Positions 11,607 through 20,126 of a DNA stretch of 36,682 nucleotides are shown piece by piece. The notes beneath the pieces are model-generated. The model was not told where the DNA came from, did not search any database, and saw only the letters and a program-made list of their open reading frames with translations. Each line of letters starts with the position of its first letter. The stretch's first letter is position 1. The stretch is taken from positions 1-36,682 of the forward strand of contig JAJZDV010000014.1 of NCBI GenBank assembly GCA_021846025.1. Reading direction: 5' to 3'. Both the position numbers and the translations under genes were made by a program. The stretch comes from Pseudomonadota bacterium (lineage in GTDB: Bacteria; Pseudomonadota; Gammaproteobacteria; Burkholderiales; Burkholderiaceae_C).

Positions 11607-14246
11607 TCAGCCGATTTCGGCCAGCATCCGCTGGGCGCGTAGCTTGGTTTCTCCATCGCTTTCGGCAATGATCTCGCCCAGCAGATTGCGCGCCGTATCC
11701 ACATCCCCCATGGCGCGACACTCTTCCACCAACGCCAAACGCGTATCCAGCCCTTGGGGCGAGTCCGGCTGATAGGCGGCAGGCGGCTGTGCAGGTGCAG
11801 GGGGTTCTTGCCGCTGCCCTGCGCCCGGGGCCACTGATGTGGCTGGGGTCACACGAGGCGTGCTGGCTTCGCTCGGGTGCAAATCCATCGAGAGTGGACC
11901 GAGATCGAACTCCAACGGTTGCTTGCCCGAGGCATGCGAGGGCTCGGGCTGGGCGTCGGGCAAGTTCGAGTCCGGAGCATGGAAACCGGAAAAATCGAAG
12001 TTCAGGACCGAATCCGCCTTGTCGGCGGTCACCGGCTCGGCAGGCGCAGCACTGGCACTGAAAGGCTGCGACCTTTGCGGCGCCATCGCCATGACGCTCT
12101 TGTTCGGCATGGCCGGCGTGACCGGCGGGCCGGAGAGATTCAAATCGAGGTCGAGGCCAGAACCGGCGGAGGCCGATGTGGCGGTTGACTCGGAGGCCAT
12201 CAGTGACGGCAGGCTGGTGAGCAATTCCGTCGCCGGCAGTGTCCTCGGTGCCGAAAGCATGGACGAGCCCGTGGGCGCGAAGTCGCTGACAGGCATGGTG
12301 GTCGGCGAGTTGATGGTGCTCGGCGGCACGGTGTTGTGGTACAGGGGGTTGATGGGATCGAGATTGCGTCCCAGATCCTGGGCCTTCTTCCAGTCGTCAC
12401 CAACGCCTTCGGTCAGGGCGAACAGTTCGGCCGCCGTCATCTCGAATGAACGCACGTCCTTGCGCTTGGCATAGATCTCGAGCAACTTGAGTCGGGCAGC
12501 GTTGCGGTCGGGATGGTTCTTCAACGACTCTTTGAGAATTTCCTCAGCCTGCAGGTCACGACCATAGGCAAGGTAGACATCGGCTTCTGCCACCGGATCC
12601 ACGTCCCCGGTATCGAGTTGACTCGGTGAATAGGCGACGGAAGAACCCAGTGTGCTGTTGCGCGTGTCGACGCGCTCGCCGCCTGTGCCGCCAAAAAAGC
12701 TGTCGGCCGCACTCAGTCGGCTGTCGAACACGGAGGAATCGCGCGGCGAACTCCCTTTTTTACGACGGCGCAGAAAAGCCCAGGCCGCCAGCAGCAAGAC
12801 AATCAGGCCGGCAGCAGGCGCGACATACGGATTGGCCAAGAGACCCGAGAGCCAGCCGGGTTGGTTCGACGCTTCGGTAGGCGGTTTGGGCGCAGCAACC
12901 GGCTTGGCCACCGGTTTGGGTTTGGATGCAACCGTGGCCACGCTTGGCTGAACACTGGCCTGTGTCGCAGGTTTGGCTGCTGAAGCTGGCATGGCCGCAG
13001 AGGCTGCCGCAGAAGCTTTTCCAAGCGGGGCTGTCGCCGTGGAAGTTGCAACGGCCGGAGGCGCGGTCTGCACCGCAGGCATGGCGGCTTTGACGGCAGC
13101 GCTGGCGCTGGCCGCCAACTTCGAGAGCGCGGCGACATTCGCCTTGGCTTCAGCCAACTTGGTGGCGGCAGCACGTGCCTCTTGTTGCGCTGCGATCTTG
13201 CTGGCCTGTTCAGCCTGAGCCTGGGCAGCGGTACCGACTGCAGCCTCGCTCAATTTCAGCTTTGCCTTGGGGCCTGATGCCGCCGGCACGGGCTCCTGCA
13301 CTTGCGCCTGAATCTTGCCTGTGGCCTGACGCGCATTGGTCGTTTTTTGCGGTGCGGCCTGTTCGGTCATTTGCGCTAGACGGCGGCGGTAGGCCTGGAA
13401 ATTCTGGCTCTGGGCGATGACAACCTCGCGCGCCTTGGCCGCCGGAATGCCCTGCGCCTCTTGCGCGCTGGGGATGCGCAAAATGGCCCCAGCCCGCAGC
13501 AAATTCATGTTGCCGTCGATGAAGGCACCGCTGTTGGCGCGGTAAAGCGCCGTGAGCATCTGGTCCAGCGAAACCGTTTCAACGCCTGCTTGACGGGCGA
13601 TGCTGGAGAGCGTGTCGCCCTTGCGTACGGTGTAGGTTGGAGCCTGCGCCGCTGGGACCGGGCCCGGGGCCGCTACGGACTGCCGCTGCGGTGCTGCGGG
13701 CTTGGCAAGTAGGGGAGGCGAGCCATTGCCGACCGGGCTGGTCGGTGCCTGCTGCGCCAGGGGTGGCTGCATGGCCGTGGCTGGCGGCGCCGTCTGCTGG
13801 CTGGCCTGCGGTGCGACCTGTGTGGCAGTCTGCGGCTCCTGAAAATTGGGGGGATCAAACAGCAACGTGTAGTCGCGCGTCAGTTCACCGTTGGCCCAAT
13901 AGGCGCGCAGCAGCACGTCGACAAAAGGTTCTTGCACCGGACGGGAGCTGCTCAGGCGCAAATAGGGCCGCCCATCGGGACGGTGCTCCAGGGCAATGGT
14001 GACTTCCGGCAGGATGCTGCTGTAGTTCAATTTGCGCGACTGGAATGCCGAGGCTGGGGCCACCGCCACCTTGAGCGAGGAGGCTTCGTCAGGGGTGATC
14101 TGGGTGATGTCGATGTCGGCGCGCAGAGGCTGGCCCAGCGCGGACTTGACCGTGGCATGGCCGAGGCCGAATGCGTAGGCCTGCGAAATTGCACCCGGCA
14201 ATGCTGCCAGACACACCAAGCCGATTGCTTGACGCCATTTGGCCAC
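11607..14246 (-). CDS. fimV: FimV-like peptidoglycan-binding polar protein
   Basis: Large bitopic protein of 879 residues. In Pseudomonas, FimV organises the cell pole and supports type IV pilus assembly and twitching. Order of parts: signal peptide (about 1-24, cleaved after AYA); conserved N-terminal FimV domain (about 25-135); Pro/Gln-rich linker; LysM domain (about 204-260, YTVRKGDTLSSIAR); Ala-rich, coiled-coil-prone stretch (about 335-390); transmembrane helix (about 474-492) followed by RRRKK; acidic cytoplasmic part with a TPR-like segment (about 570-620); C-terminal FimV domain in the last 45 residues (DTRLALVEECRAMGD...). The GTG start is chosen for its AAGGGGG Shine-Dalgarno; an upstream GTG (14279) lacks one. 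No pilus genes adjoin it. Confidence 0.92.
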   Translation of the reverse strand: MAKWRQAIGLVCLAALPGAISQAYAFGLGHATVKSALGQPLRADIDITQITPDEASSLKVAVAPASAFQSRKLNYSSILPEVTIALEHRPDGRPYLRLSSSRPVQEPFVDVLLRAYWANGELTRDYTLLFDPPNFQEPQTATQVAPQASQQTAPPATAMQPPLAQQAPTSPVGNGSPPLLAKPAAPQRQSVAAPGPVPAAQAPTYTVRKGDTLSSIARQAGVETVSLDQMLTALYRANSGAFIDGNMNLLRAGAILRIPSAQEAQGIPAAKAREVVIAQSQNFQAYRRRLAQMTEQAAPQKTTNARQATGKIQAQVQEPVPAASGPKAKLKLSEAAVGTAAQAQAEQASKIAAQQEARAAATKLAEAKANVAALSKLAASASAAVKAAMPAVQTAPPAVATSTATAPLGKASAAASAAMPASAAKPATQASVQPSVATVASKPKPVAKPVAAPKPPTEASNQPGWLSGLLANPYVAPAAGLIVLLLAAWAFLRRRKKGSSPRDSSVFDSRLSAADSFFGGTGGERVDTRNSTLGSSVAYSPSQLDTGDVDPVAEADVYLAYGRDLQAEEILKESLKNHPDRNAARLKLLEIYAKRKDVRSFEMTAAELFALTEGVGDDWKKAQDLGRNLDPINPLYHNTVPPSTINSPTTMPVSDFAPTGSSMLSAPRTLPATELLTSLPSLMASESTATSASAGSGLDLDLNLSGPPVTPAMPNKSVMAMAPQRSQPFSASAAPAEPVTADKADSVLNFDFSGFHAPDSNLPDAQPEPSHASGKQPLEFDLGPLSMDLHPSEASTPRVTPATSVAPGAGQRQEPPAPAQPPAAYQPDSPQGLDTRLALVEECRAMGDVDTARNLLGEIIAESDGETKLRAQRMLAEIG

Positions 14247-14259
14247 GTTGCACCCCCTT
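14244..14259 (-). promoter_or_regulatory. Ribosome-binding site deciding the fimV start
   Basis: On the minus strand AAGGGGG (14253-14259) stands six bases before GTG (14246-14244). The following codons give a normal signal peptide (MAKWRQAIGLVCLAALPG). The alternative in-frame GTG at 14279 would put eleven polar residues before that signal and has no purine-rich site. Confidence 0.7.
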
Positions 14260-14309
14260 GTTTGATTGGCTTGTTTCACAGCGCGCCGCTATTGAATGAT
14301 TGTCGAATC

Positions 14310-14338
14310 AACATAACATCCGATAGTTAGCCTGACAA
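14310..14338 (-). promoter_or_regulatory. Sigma70-like promoter for the fimV-truA-trp... run
   Basis: Minus-strand TTGTCA (14338-14333; 5 of 6 to TTGACA), an exact 17-base spacer, then TATGTT (14315-14310; 4 of 6 to TATAAT). The predicted transcript start near 14303 leaves a leader of about 55 nt before the fimV GTG. The site lies in a locally AT-rich part of the asd-fimV gap. Confidence 0.55.
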
Positions 14339-14399
14339 GCTCGGCCAATAGGTGAAGATGCCGCAGGCCCTGAACTGTCGCGCGCAGGCCATATTCGGG

Positions 14400-14421
14400 C
14401 ATCTGCAGAGGTCTGCAGATG
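14400..14421. repeat. 22-bp perfect palindrome downstream of asd
   Basis: CATCTGCAGA (14400-14409), GG, TCTGCAGATG (14412-14421): ten-base arms with a two-base centre, starting 19 bases after the asd stop. As RNA it would form a hairpin with a tetraloop or larger loop, but no T run follows on the minus strand, so it is not a textbook intrinsic terminator. It could be a 3'-end stabiliser or a protein-binding dyad upstream of the fimV promoter. Confidence 0.5.
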
Positions 14422-14440
14422 GCGCGCATGCGAGGCTGTA

Positions 14441-15568
14441 TCAAGCGTCCAGCACGATGCGCAGCATGCGCCGCAGTGGCTCGGCTGCTCCCCACAGCAA
14501 CTGGTCACCGACCGTGAAAGCGCTGAGATACTCCGGGCCCATGGCCAGTTTGCGCAACCGGCCAACGGGAATGCCAAGGGTGCCGGTGACGGCGACCGGC
14601 GTCAAGTCGCGCATGCTGGTGTCGCGCGTGTTCGGCACAACCTTCACCCAGGCGTTATCGGCGGCGATCATGGCCTCGATCTCGCCCAGCGGCACGTCAC
14701 GATTGAGCTTGAGCGTGAGGGCTTGGCTGTGGCAGCGCATGGCACCGATGCGCACGCACAGGCCATCGACCGGAATGGCCCGACCCTCGGTGAGGCCGAG
14801 AATCTTGTTGGTCTCGGCGCCGCCCTTCCATTCCTCGCGCGACATACCGTTGCCAAGATCCCTGTCGATCCACGGAATGAGGCTGCCGCCGAGCGGCACC
14901 TCGAAATGACGGGTTTGCGCGGAGCTGAGCGCTCGCTGCTGGGTGATGACGCCAAGGTCGATGTCGAGAATGGCCGCGGCCGGATCGTCGAGCAACGGCC
15001 GGACCGCGGTGTTGAGCGTGCCAAACTGCGTCAGTAGCTCGCGCATGTGCTGTGCGCCGCCGCCGGATGCGGCCTGGTAGGTCATGCTGGTCATCCACTC
15101 CACCAGCCCGGCCTTGAACAGCGCGCCAACACCCATGAGCATGCAACTCACGGTGCAGTTGCCGCCAATCCAGTTTCGGCCACCGCGTGCCATCGCCGCG
15201 TCGATCACGGGGCGATTGACCGGATCGAGAATGATGACGGCGTCGCCGCGCATGCGCAGCGTCGACGCGGCGTCAATCCAATGCCCGCTCCAGCCAGTGG
15301 CACGCAGCTTGTCAAACACCGCCGTGGTGTAGTCACCGCCTTGCGCGGTGAGGATGATGTCGCACTGGGCCAGCGCGCTCAGATCATGGGCGTCCTGAAG
15401 CGCAGTGGACACGCCAGCCCAGGCCGGGGCAGCACCACCGGCATTGCTGGTGGAAAAGAACACCGCCTCGATCAAGGCAAAGTCGCCTTGTTCGCGCATG
15501 CGCTGCATCAACACCGAACCGACCATCCCGCGCCAGCCCACCAGGCCGACGACTGCTTTCTTGCTCAT
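14441..15568 (-). CDS. asd: Aspartate-semialdehyde dehydrogenase
   Basis: Reduces aspartyl-4-phosphate to the semialdehyde with NADPH, the branch point for lysine/diaminopimelate, methionine and threonine. The 375-residue product is of the Gram-negative (E. coli-like) class: NADP loop [11 protein letters not shown] (8-18), nucleophile Cys138 in [12 protein letters not shown], and the later [10 protein letters not shown] with the acid/base histidine. AAAGGG stands about nine bases before the ATG. It is separated from leuB by 1.1 kb, whereas relatives usually have the two genes close together. It may have its own promoter in that gap, but I could not pick a strong one. Confidence 0.96.
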   Translation of the reverse strand: MSKKAVVGLVGWRGMVGSVLMQRMREQGDFALIEAVFFSTSNAGGAAPAWAGVSTALQDAHDLSALAQCDIILTAQGGDYTTAVFDKLRATGWSGHWIDAASTLRMRGDAVIILDPVNRPVIDAAMARGGRNWIGGNCTVSCMLMGVGALFKAGLVEWMTSMTYQAASGGGAQHMRELLTQFGTLNTAVRPLLDDPAAAILDIDLGVITQQRALSSAQTRHFEVPLGGSLIPWIDRDLGNGMSREEWKGGAETNKILGLTEGRAIPVDGLCVRIGAMRCHSQALTLKLNRDVPLGEIEAMIAADNAWVKVVPNTRDTSMRDLTPVAVTGTLGIPVGRLRKLAMGPEYLSAFTVGDQLLWGAAEPLRRMLRIVLDA

Positions 15569-15659
15569 TCAAACGCCCTTTCGAAGTCGAGAAATTTTGA
15601 CGCCTGACTTTCCCCGGCTCGTCCGGCCGGTAGGGGCACACGACGATGCAGGAGAGCGG

Positions 15660-15761
15660 TCAGCCCTTGATGGTCGTGGTTTTGATGGAACTGGCACGTA
15701 CCGCTGCACCGGCCTGAAGGGCTTGCGCGAGGTTCAGAGCGAACGGGTTGGCGGCAGACAT
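15660..15761 (-). CDS. Possible 33-residue protein upstream of asd, function unknown
   Basis: A short frame beginning MSAANPFALNLAQALQAG and ending TTTIKG. It has an in-frame stop four codons before the ATG, so it is not the tail of a longer frame. The first 20 residues could form an amphipathic helix. It lies 91 nt upstream of asd on the same strand. No clear Shine-Dalgarno precedes it. Its composition looks more protein-like than the other frames in this gap, which is the only reason to list it. It may be spurious. Confidence 0.3.
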   Translation of the reverse strand: MSAANPFALNLAQALQAGAAVRASSIKTTTIKG

Positions 15762-15864
15762 GTGTGAAGTTTAGCCCAGGGCCAACCCGGTTCGACCCTC
15801 CCGTGGCGCCGCCTGTGCCACGGCACCCAGAGGGCTGGCCGCGCAGTCCGCAGCCGCCATCGGA

Positions 15865-15884
15865 ACCTGTGTACAGACACAGGT
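15865..15884. repeat. 20-bp perfect hairpin in the leuB-asd gap
   Basis: ACCTGTGT (15865-15872), loop ACAG, ACACAGGT (15877-15884). The eight-base arms are exact. No T run follows on either strand, so terminator function is not supported. Confidence 0.4.
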
Positions 15885-16676
15885 CGAGCTCGCATCCGAA
15901 CCCCCGGCAATTGCTGCGCGGTGCGTGCGACGGCGAGCCGTGCACTTGTCGGCAACCCAGCCCCCTGCAGCTCACAACGGTCTGTGCCCGCATCGTGCCG
16001 ACTTTGACGTCCCAGCCGATCTCCTCCCCCCAGCACCGCCTTGGTTCGTGGCATGCCCCTACCCGTCGCTGTGCCACCATGACAACGTCCGTAGACAATG
16101 GTTGCCGAGAAGAGTTCGATCGTGGCGCGACTCCTTGCTCAGGCGCAGCGCCAACATCAACCCTTGGAGAACGCAGCACAGCGCTTGGGGAAGACGCCAG
16201 ACGTTGTTTGTCCACCGTCACCGGCGTCGAATGGCGTTGGATCGCCAGGGCAGCGAAGTCGCGGTGGCATGACGATCGCTCGCTGTCGGGCAGTTGTTCA
16301 GGCACGGCGTGCGTCTCGACCTCGGTGGCTGAACCCGTCCAACGCTGCCGTCTTCTCGTCAACAGCATCGGCTGGGTCTGCAGCGGCTGCCCTGCGCCTC
16401 ATGAAAACGGCGGGTGGATTGGGAAACCCGTTGCGCCAAACGCGGGAGCCACTCCATCTGGATCCGTTTCAAGTGCGCGCCTTGCATCGGCGGTGCATGC
16501 GCCGGGCCAGTACCTCGCCACGAACGTCAGGTGCTCAACAACCACCCGGCCCGAGTCCACTTCCGTGCCCACGGTGCAGTGCCGGCAAGGTTGGAAATTC
16601 AGAATGCTTCAAGGCACGCCAAGGTCCTGAAGCCATAGCACCACCATGGCGCCGGACCCGCGCCTGCGATTGCACC

Positions 16677-17780
16677 TCAGCCCAGTGCCCTGACCACGGC
16701 ATCGCCCATTTCGGCCGTGCCGACCTTGGTGGTGCCCTCGCCGTGGATGTCCGCCGTGCGCAGACCTTGTGCGAGCACCTGTTGCACGGCGCGCTCGATG
16801 CTGTCGGCGGCTTCGATCTGGCCGAGCGAATAGCGCAGCATCATCGCGGCACTCAGGATCGTGGCCAGAGGATTGGCCACGCCCTGGCCGGCGATGTCGG
16901 GAGCCGAGCCATGGCTGGGCTCGTACAGGCCCTTGCTGTTGGCATCGAGCGAGGCGGAGGGCAGCATACCGATCGACCCGGTGAGCATGGCCGCCTCGTC
17001 GCTCAGAATGTCGCCAAACAGATTGCCGGTGACGATGACGTCGAACTGCTTCGGCGCCTTCACCAATTGCATCGCGGCGTTGTCCACATACATGTGCTCG
17101 AGCGCAATGTCGGGATACTGCGCATGCACCTCGATCACCACGTCCTTCCAGAACTGGAAGGTCTCCAGCACATTGGCCTTGTCCACACTCGTGACCTTGC
17201 CCGCATGGCCGGCCGCCTTGCGCGTGCGCGCCGCCTGGAACGCGACGTGGGCGATGCGCTCGATTTCCGGGCGGCTGTAGCGCATGGTGTCGAACGCCTC
17301 CGGCGCGCCGGGGAAATGACCGTCGACGGCGATGCGGCGGCCGCGCGGCTGGCCGAAATAAATGTCGCCGGTGAGTTCGCGCACGATGAGGATGTCCAGG
17401 CCGGCGACGATTTCAGGCTTGAGGCTGGACGCTGCCGCGAGTTCACCGTACAAAATGGCCGGACGCAGGTTGGCGAACAACCCGAGATTCTTGCGCAGGC
17501 CGAGGATGGCCTGCTCGGGGCGCAGGTGGCGCTCCAGGGCGTCGTAGCGCGGATCGCCCACGGCGCCGAACAACACGGCGTCGGCCCGCTTTGCCAACGC
17601 CAGGGTGGCTTCGGGCAGGGGATGGCCGTGGTGGGTGTAGGCGGTGCCGCCAACGTCGGCAAACTCCAGCTCGAAACGCAAGCCCAAGGCTTGATCGGCC
17701 TGCAGGCGTTGGAGAACCTTCACTGCTTCGGCCACGATTTCCGGGCCAATGCCGTCACCCGGCAGGACTGCGATCTTCAT
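16677..17780 (-). CDS. leuB: 3-isopropylmalate dehydrogenase
   Basis: Oxidatively decarboxylates 3-isopropylmalate with NAD in leucine synthesis. The 367-residue product has the N-terminal [10 protein letters not shown], the substrate-binding arginines around [24 protein letters not shown] with the metal aspartate, the second metal site [16 protein letters not shown], and the NAD loop [14 protein letters not shown]. The start is the first residue of the Rossmann-like strand ([10 protein letters not shown]). No clear Shine-Dalgarno is visible, but leuD ends 20 nt upstream, so coupling is likely. It is the last gene of leuCDB. Confidence 0.97.
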   Translation of the reverse strand: MKIAVLPGDGIGPEIVAEAVKVLQRLQADQALGLRFELEFADVGGTAYTHHGHPLPEATLALAKRADAVLFGAVGDPRYDALERHLRPEQAILGLRKNLGLFANLRPAILYGELAAASSLKPEIVAGLDILIVRELTGDIYFGQPRGRRIAVDGHFPGAPEAFDTMRYSRPEIERIAHVAFQAARTRKAAGHAGKVTSVDKANVLETFQFWKDVVIEVHAQYPDIALEHMYVDNAAMQLVKAPKQFDVIVTGNLFGDILSDEAAMLTGSIGMLPSASLDANSKGLYEPSHGSAPDIAGQGVANPLATILSAAMMLRYSLGQIEAADSIERAVQQVLAQGLRTADIHGEGTTKVGTAEMGDAVVRALG

Positions 17781-17800
17781 GCGTGTGTGCCGGTTTGTGG

Positions 17801-18448
17801 TCAGAGAACGCGGTGTGCCAGCCAGGGCATGCGGGCGATGCGTGCGGCTTCAAAGGTACGAATCTTGTCGGTCTTTTGCAGGGTCAGACCGATTTCGTCG
17901 AGTCCGCCGACGAGGCAATGCTTGCGAAAGGGGGTGATGTCGAACGGCAGTTCGGTGCCATCGGGCTTGATCACGCGCTGGCGTGGCAAATCCACGGTGA
18001 TCTGGTAGCCGACGAAGGCACGGACCTCGTCGAACAGCTTGGTCACTTCCTGTTCGGGCAAGACGATGGGCAACAGTCCGGTCTTGAAGCTGTTGTTGAA
18101 AAAGATATCCGCAAAGCTGGGGGCGATGACAGCACGCACACCGTATTGCTCGATGGCCCACGGGGCGTGCTCGCGCGAAGAACCGCAGCCGAAGTTCTGC
18201 CGCGCCAGCATGACGCTCGCGCCCTTGTAGCGCGACTGGTTGAGAACGAAGTCGGGGTTGGGCTTGCGCGTGGCGGGATCCTGACCCGGCTCGCCGTGGT
18301 CGAGATAGCGCCATTCGTCGAACAGGTTGGGGCCGAAGCCGGTGCGGCGAATGGACTTGAGGAATTGCTTCGGAATGATGGCGTCGGTATCGACGTTTTC
18401 ACGGTCGATGGGGACGACCAGACCCTGATGGATGGTGAAGGCTTGCAT
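17801..18448 (-). CDS. leuD: 3-isopropylmalate dehydratase small subunit
   Basis: Swivelling-domain partner of LeuC. The LeuCD heterodimer isomerises 2- to 3-isopropylmalate. The 215 residues are of normal length for a bacterial LeuD. Conserved elements are [10 protein letters not shown]-like ([13 protein letters not shown]) near residue 18 and the substrate loop [14 protein letters not shown]. It lies 15 nt after leuC and 20 nt before leuB. No strong ribosome site precedes the ATG, so translation is probably linked to leuC. Confidence 0.96.
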   Translation of the reverse strand: MQAFTIHQGLVVPIDRENVDTDAIIPKQFLKSIRRTGFGPNLFDEWRYLDHGEPGQDPATRKPNPDFVLNQSRYKGASVMLARQNFGCGSSREHAPWAIEQYGVRAVIAPSFADIFFNNSFKTGLLPIVLPEQEVTKLFDEVRAFVGYQITVDLPRQRVIKPDGTELPFDITPFRKHCLVGGLDEIGLTLQKTDKIRTFEAARIARMPWLAHRVL

Positions 18449-18463
18449 GGGAGGGGCCAGGGT

Positions 18464-19864
18464 TCAGAGTTTGCGCACATCGACGAAATGGCCGGCGACG
18501 GCAGCCGCCGCGGCCATGGCCGGGCTGACAAGATGGGTACGCCCGCCCTGCCCTTGCCGGCCTTCGAAGTTGCGGTTCGAGGTGGAGGCGCAACGTTCAC
18601 CGGGCTCAAGGCGGTCGGCATTCATCGCCAGGCACATGGAGCAACCCGGCTCGCGCCACTCGAAACCGGCCGCCATGAACACCTTGTCCAGCCCTTCATG
18701 CTCGGCCTGAGCCTTGACCAGGCCGGAGCCGGGCACGGCCAGCGCCAGCTTGATGTTGGCGGCGATACGCTTGCCGGCCAGCACGCGCGCCGCATCGCGC
18801 AGGTCTTCGATGCGGGAATTGGTGCACGAGCCGATGAACACCTTGTCGACAAAAATATCAGCCATCGGCTTGTTCGGCTCCAGGCCCATGTACGTCAGGG
18901 CACGCTCCATGGCCGATCGCTTGACCGGGTCTTTCTCCTTGTCCGGGTCGGGCACACGGGCGTCGATGTCGGCCACCATCTCCGGCGATGTACCCCAGGT
19001 GACTTGCGGGCGAATGCGGCTGGCGTCGAGGTCCACCGTGACGTCGAACTGCGCGTCGGCGTCGGAATGCAGCGTGCGCCAGTGCGCCTCGGCATACGCC
19101 CACTCCGCCTCGCCGGGAGCAAACGGACGGCCCTTGATGTAGCGCAGCGTGGTGTCATCCACCGCCACCAGTCCGGCGCGGGCACCGGCTTCAATGGCCA
19201 TGTTGCACAAGGTCATGCGTCCCTCCATGCTCAGGCGCCGCACCACCGCGCCGCCGAATTCGATGGTGCTGCCGGTGCCGCCCGCCGTGCCGATGGCGCC
19301 GATCACGGCCAGCGCCACATCCTTTGCCGTGCAGCCGCGAGGCAACTCGCCATTCACCCGCACCAGCATGTTCTTCATCTTGCGCGCCAGCAGGGTTTGC
19401 GTCGCCAGCACATGCTCCACCTCGCTGGTGCCGATGCCGAAGGCGAGTGCCCCGAAAGCACCGTGGGTGCTGGTGTGGGAATCGCCGCACACCACCGTCA
19501 TGCCGGGCAGCGTGGCGCCCTGCTCCGGACCGATGACGTGGACGATGCCCTGACGCCGGTCGGCCATCTTGAACTGGGTGATGCCGTTGGCGTCGCAATT
19601 CTTGTCCAGCGTATCGATCTGCAGGCGCGAGATCGGATCGGCGATGCCGGCCGAGCGGTCGGTGGTCGGGACGTTGTGGTCGGACACGGCCAGGTTGGCG
19701 CTGATGCGCCAGACCTTGCGGTGCGCCAGTTGCAGCCCCTCGAAGGCCTGCGGGCTGGTGACTTCGTGCACCAGATGGCGATCGATGTAGAGCAACGCCG
19801 TACCGTCGGCCTCGACGTCCACCACGTGTTCATCCCAGAGTTTGTCGTACAGCGTGCGTGACAT
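18464..19864 (-). CDS. leuC: 3-isopropylmalate dehydratase large subunit
   Basis: Aconitase-family [4Fe-4S] enzyme, 466 residues. The three cluster cysteines are present: C347 in IGSCTNSR, and C408 and C411 in PGCSMC. The active-site [13 protein letters not shown] segment (about 126-138) is intact. The ATG has a good AAGGA site seven bases upstream. It is the first gene of leuCDB, with a promoter candidate at 20008-20036 and a leader of about 137 nt. The leuA gene is not adjacent. Confidence 0.97.
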   Translation of the reverse strand: MSRTLYDKLWDEHVVDVEADGTALLYIDRHLVHEVTSPQAFEGLQLAHRKVWRISANLAVSDHNVPTTDRSAGIADPISRLQIDTLDKNCDANGITQFKMADRRQGIVHVIGPEQGATLPGMTVVCGDSHTSTHGAFGALAFGIGTSEVEHVLATQTLLARKMKNMLVRVNGELPRGCTAKDVALAVIGAIGTAGGTGSTIEFGGAVVRRLSMEGRMTLCNMAIEAGARAGLVAVDDTTLRYIKGRPFAPGEAEWAYAEAHWRTLHSDADAQFDVTVDLDASRIRPQVTWGTSPEMVADIDARVPDPDKEKDPVKRSAMERALTYMGLEPNKPMADIFVDKVFIGSCTNSRIEDLRDAARVLAGKRIAANIKLALAVPGSGLVKAQAEHEGLDKVFMAAGFEWREPGCSMCLAMNADRLEPGERCASTSNRNFEGRQGQGGRTHLVSPAMAAAAAVAGHFVDVRKL

Positions 19865-19890
19865 GCAGATTCCTTCAAGACCTGGTCATT

Positions 19891-19995
19891 TTAGGTGGGC
19901 CACATTCGAACCACACCGCGCCGCAACAAGGCACTTGGGGGACAGCGCGGTCGGCATCGAGGCCGCAAAAACCACGCAGGCTGGTGCTCGGGCAT
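19891..19995 (-). other. 34-codon frame inside the leuC leader
   Basis: An ATG-started frame (MPEHQPAWFLRPR..., ending RMWPT) lies between the predicted leuC transcript start and leuC. It is Arg/Pro/Cys-rich with only three Leu codons, so it does not look like a leucine-attenuation peptide, and there is no following terminator-antiterminator pair that I can see. It is listed because the leader is unusually long. It is probably not translated. Confidence 0.2.
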
Positions 19996-20007
19996 CGATG
20001 TCCACGC

Positions 20008-20036
20008 ACCATACTTCCGACATCATCCTGTGACAA
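20008..20036 (-). promoter_or_regulatory. Sigma70-like promoter for leuCDB
   Basis: Minus-strand TTGTCA (20036-20031), a 17-base spacer and TATGGT (20013-20008). The -35 hexamer and spacing match those before fimV. The predicted start near 20001 gives a leader of about 137 nt to the leuC ATG. It lies just beyond the gltA terminator, as expected for a new transcription unit on the same strand. Confidence 0.5.
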
Positions 20037-20055
20037 GATGACGATTGATCCTGGT

Positions 20056-20086
20056 ATAAAAATGCCCAGGCACGCATCGCCCGGGC
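20056..20086 (-). terminator. Intrinsic terminator of the sdh-gltA operon
   Basis: On the minus strand GCCCGGGC (20086-20079), a seven-base loop and GCCTGGGC (20071-20064) form an eight-pair stem with one G-U, followed at once by ATTTTTAT. This is a textbook Rho-independent terminator about 40 nt beyond the gltA stop. Confidence 0.85.
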
Positions 20087-20126
20087 GACAGCCCCGCAGT
20101 GCGGGCTGGAGGCCCGGCCCGGCGTG

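Larger units (their letters stand above)
15569..16676. other. 1.1 kb stretch between leuB and asd without a recognisable gene
   Basis: Several open frames cross this stretch on both strands, but their translations are rich in Arg/Pro/Ser/Cys, show no family signature or hydrophobic core pattern, and lack credible ribosome sites. I take them as chance frames in GC-rich DNA. The only structures I can point to are a 20-bp hairpin at 15865-15884 and a doubtful small ORF at 15660-15761. The stretch could be a decayed gene or insertion remnant or an untranslated region; the sequence alone does not decide. Confidence 0.5.

Noticed and set aside
15764-16630. Open frames of 267-288 codons on both strands in the leuB-asd gap
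   Set aside because: Translations lack hydrophobic cores, domains or ribosome sites and are rich in Arg/Pro/Ser/Cys. I treat the stretch as non-coding or decayed rather than calling a gene.
17591-19861. A 756-codon plus-strand open frame across leuB, leuD and leuC
   Set aside because: It lies wholly antisense to three genes with intact catalytic motifs. The translation is His/Arg/Gly/Asp-rich with no family features, typical of the mirror frame of GC-rich coding DNA.
19888-19893. TAAAAT as the -10 element of a leuC-proximal promoter
   Set aside because: No reasonable -35 hexamer lies 16-18 bases upstream. The TTGTCA-17-TATGGT pair at 20008-20036 is better, though an activator-dependent promoter here is not excluded.
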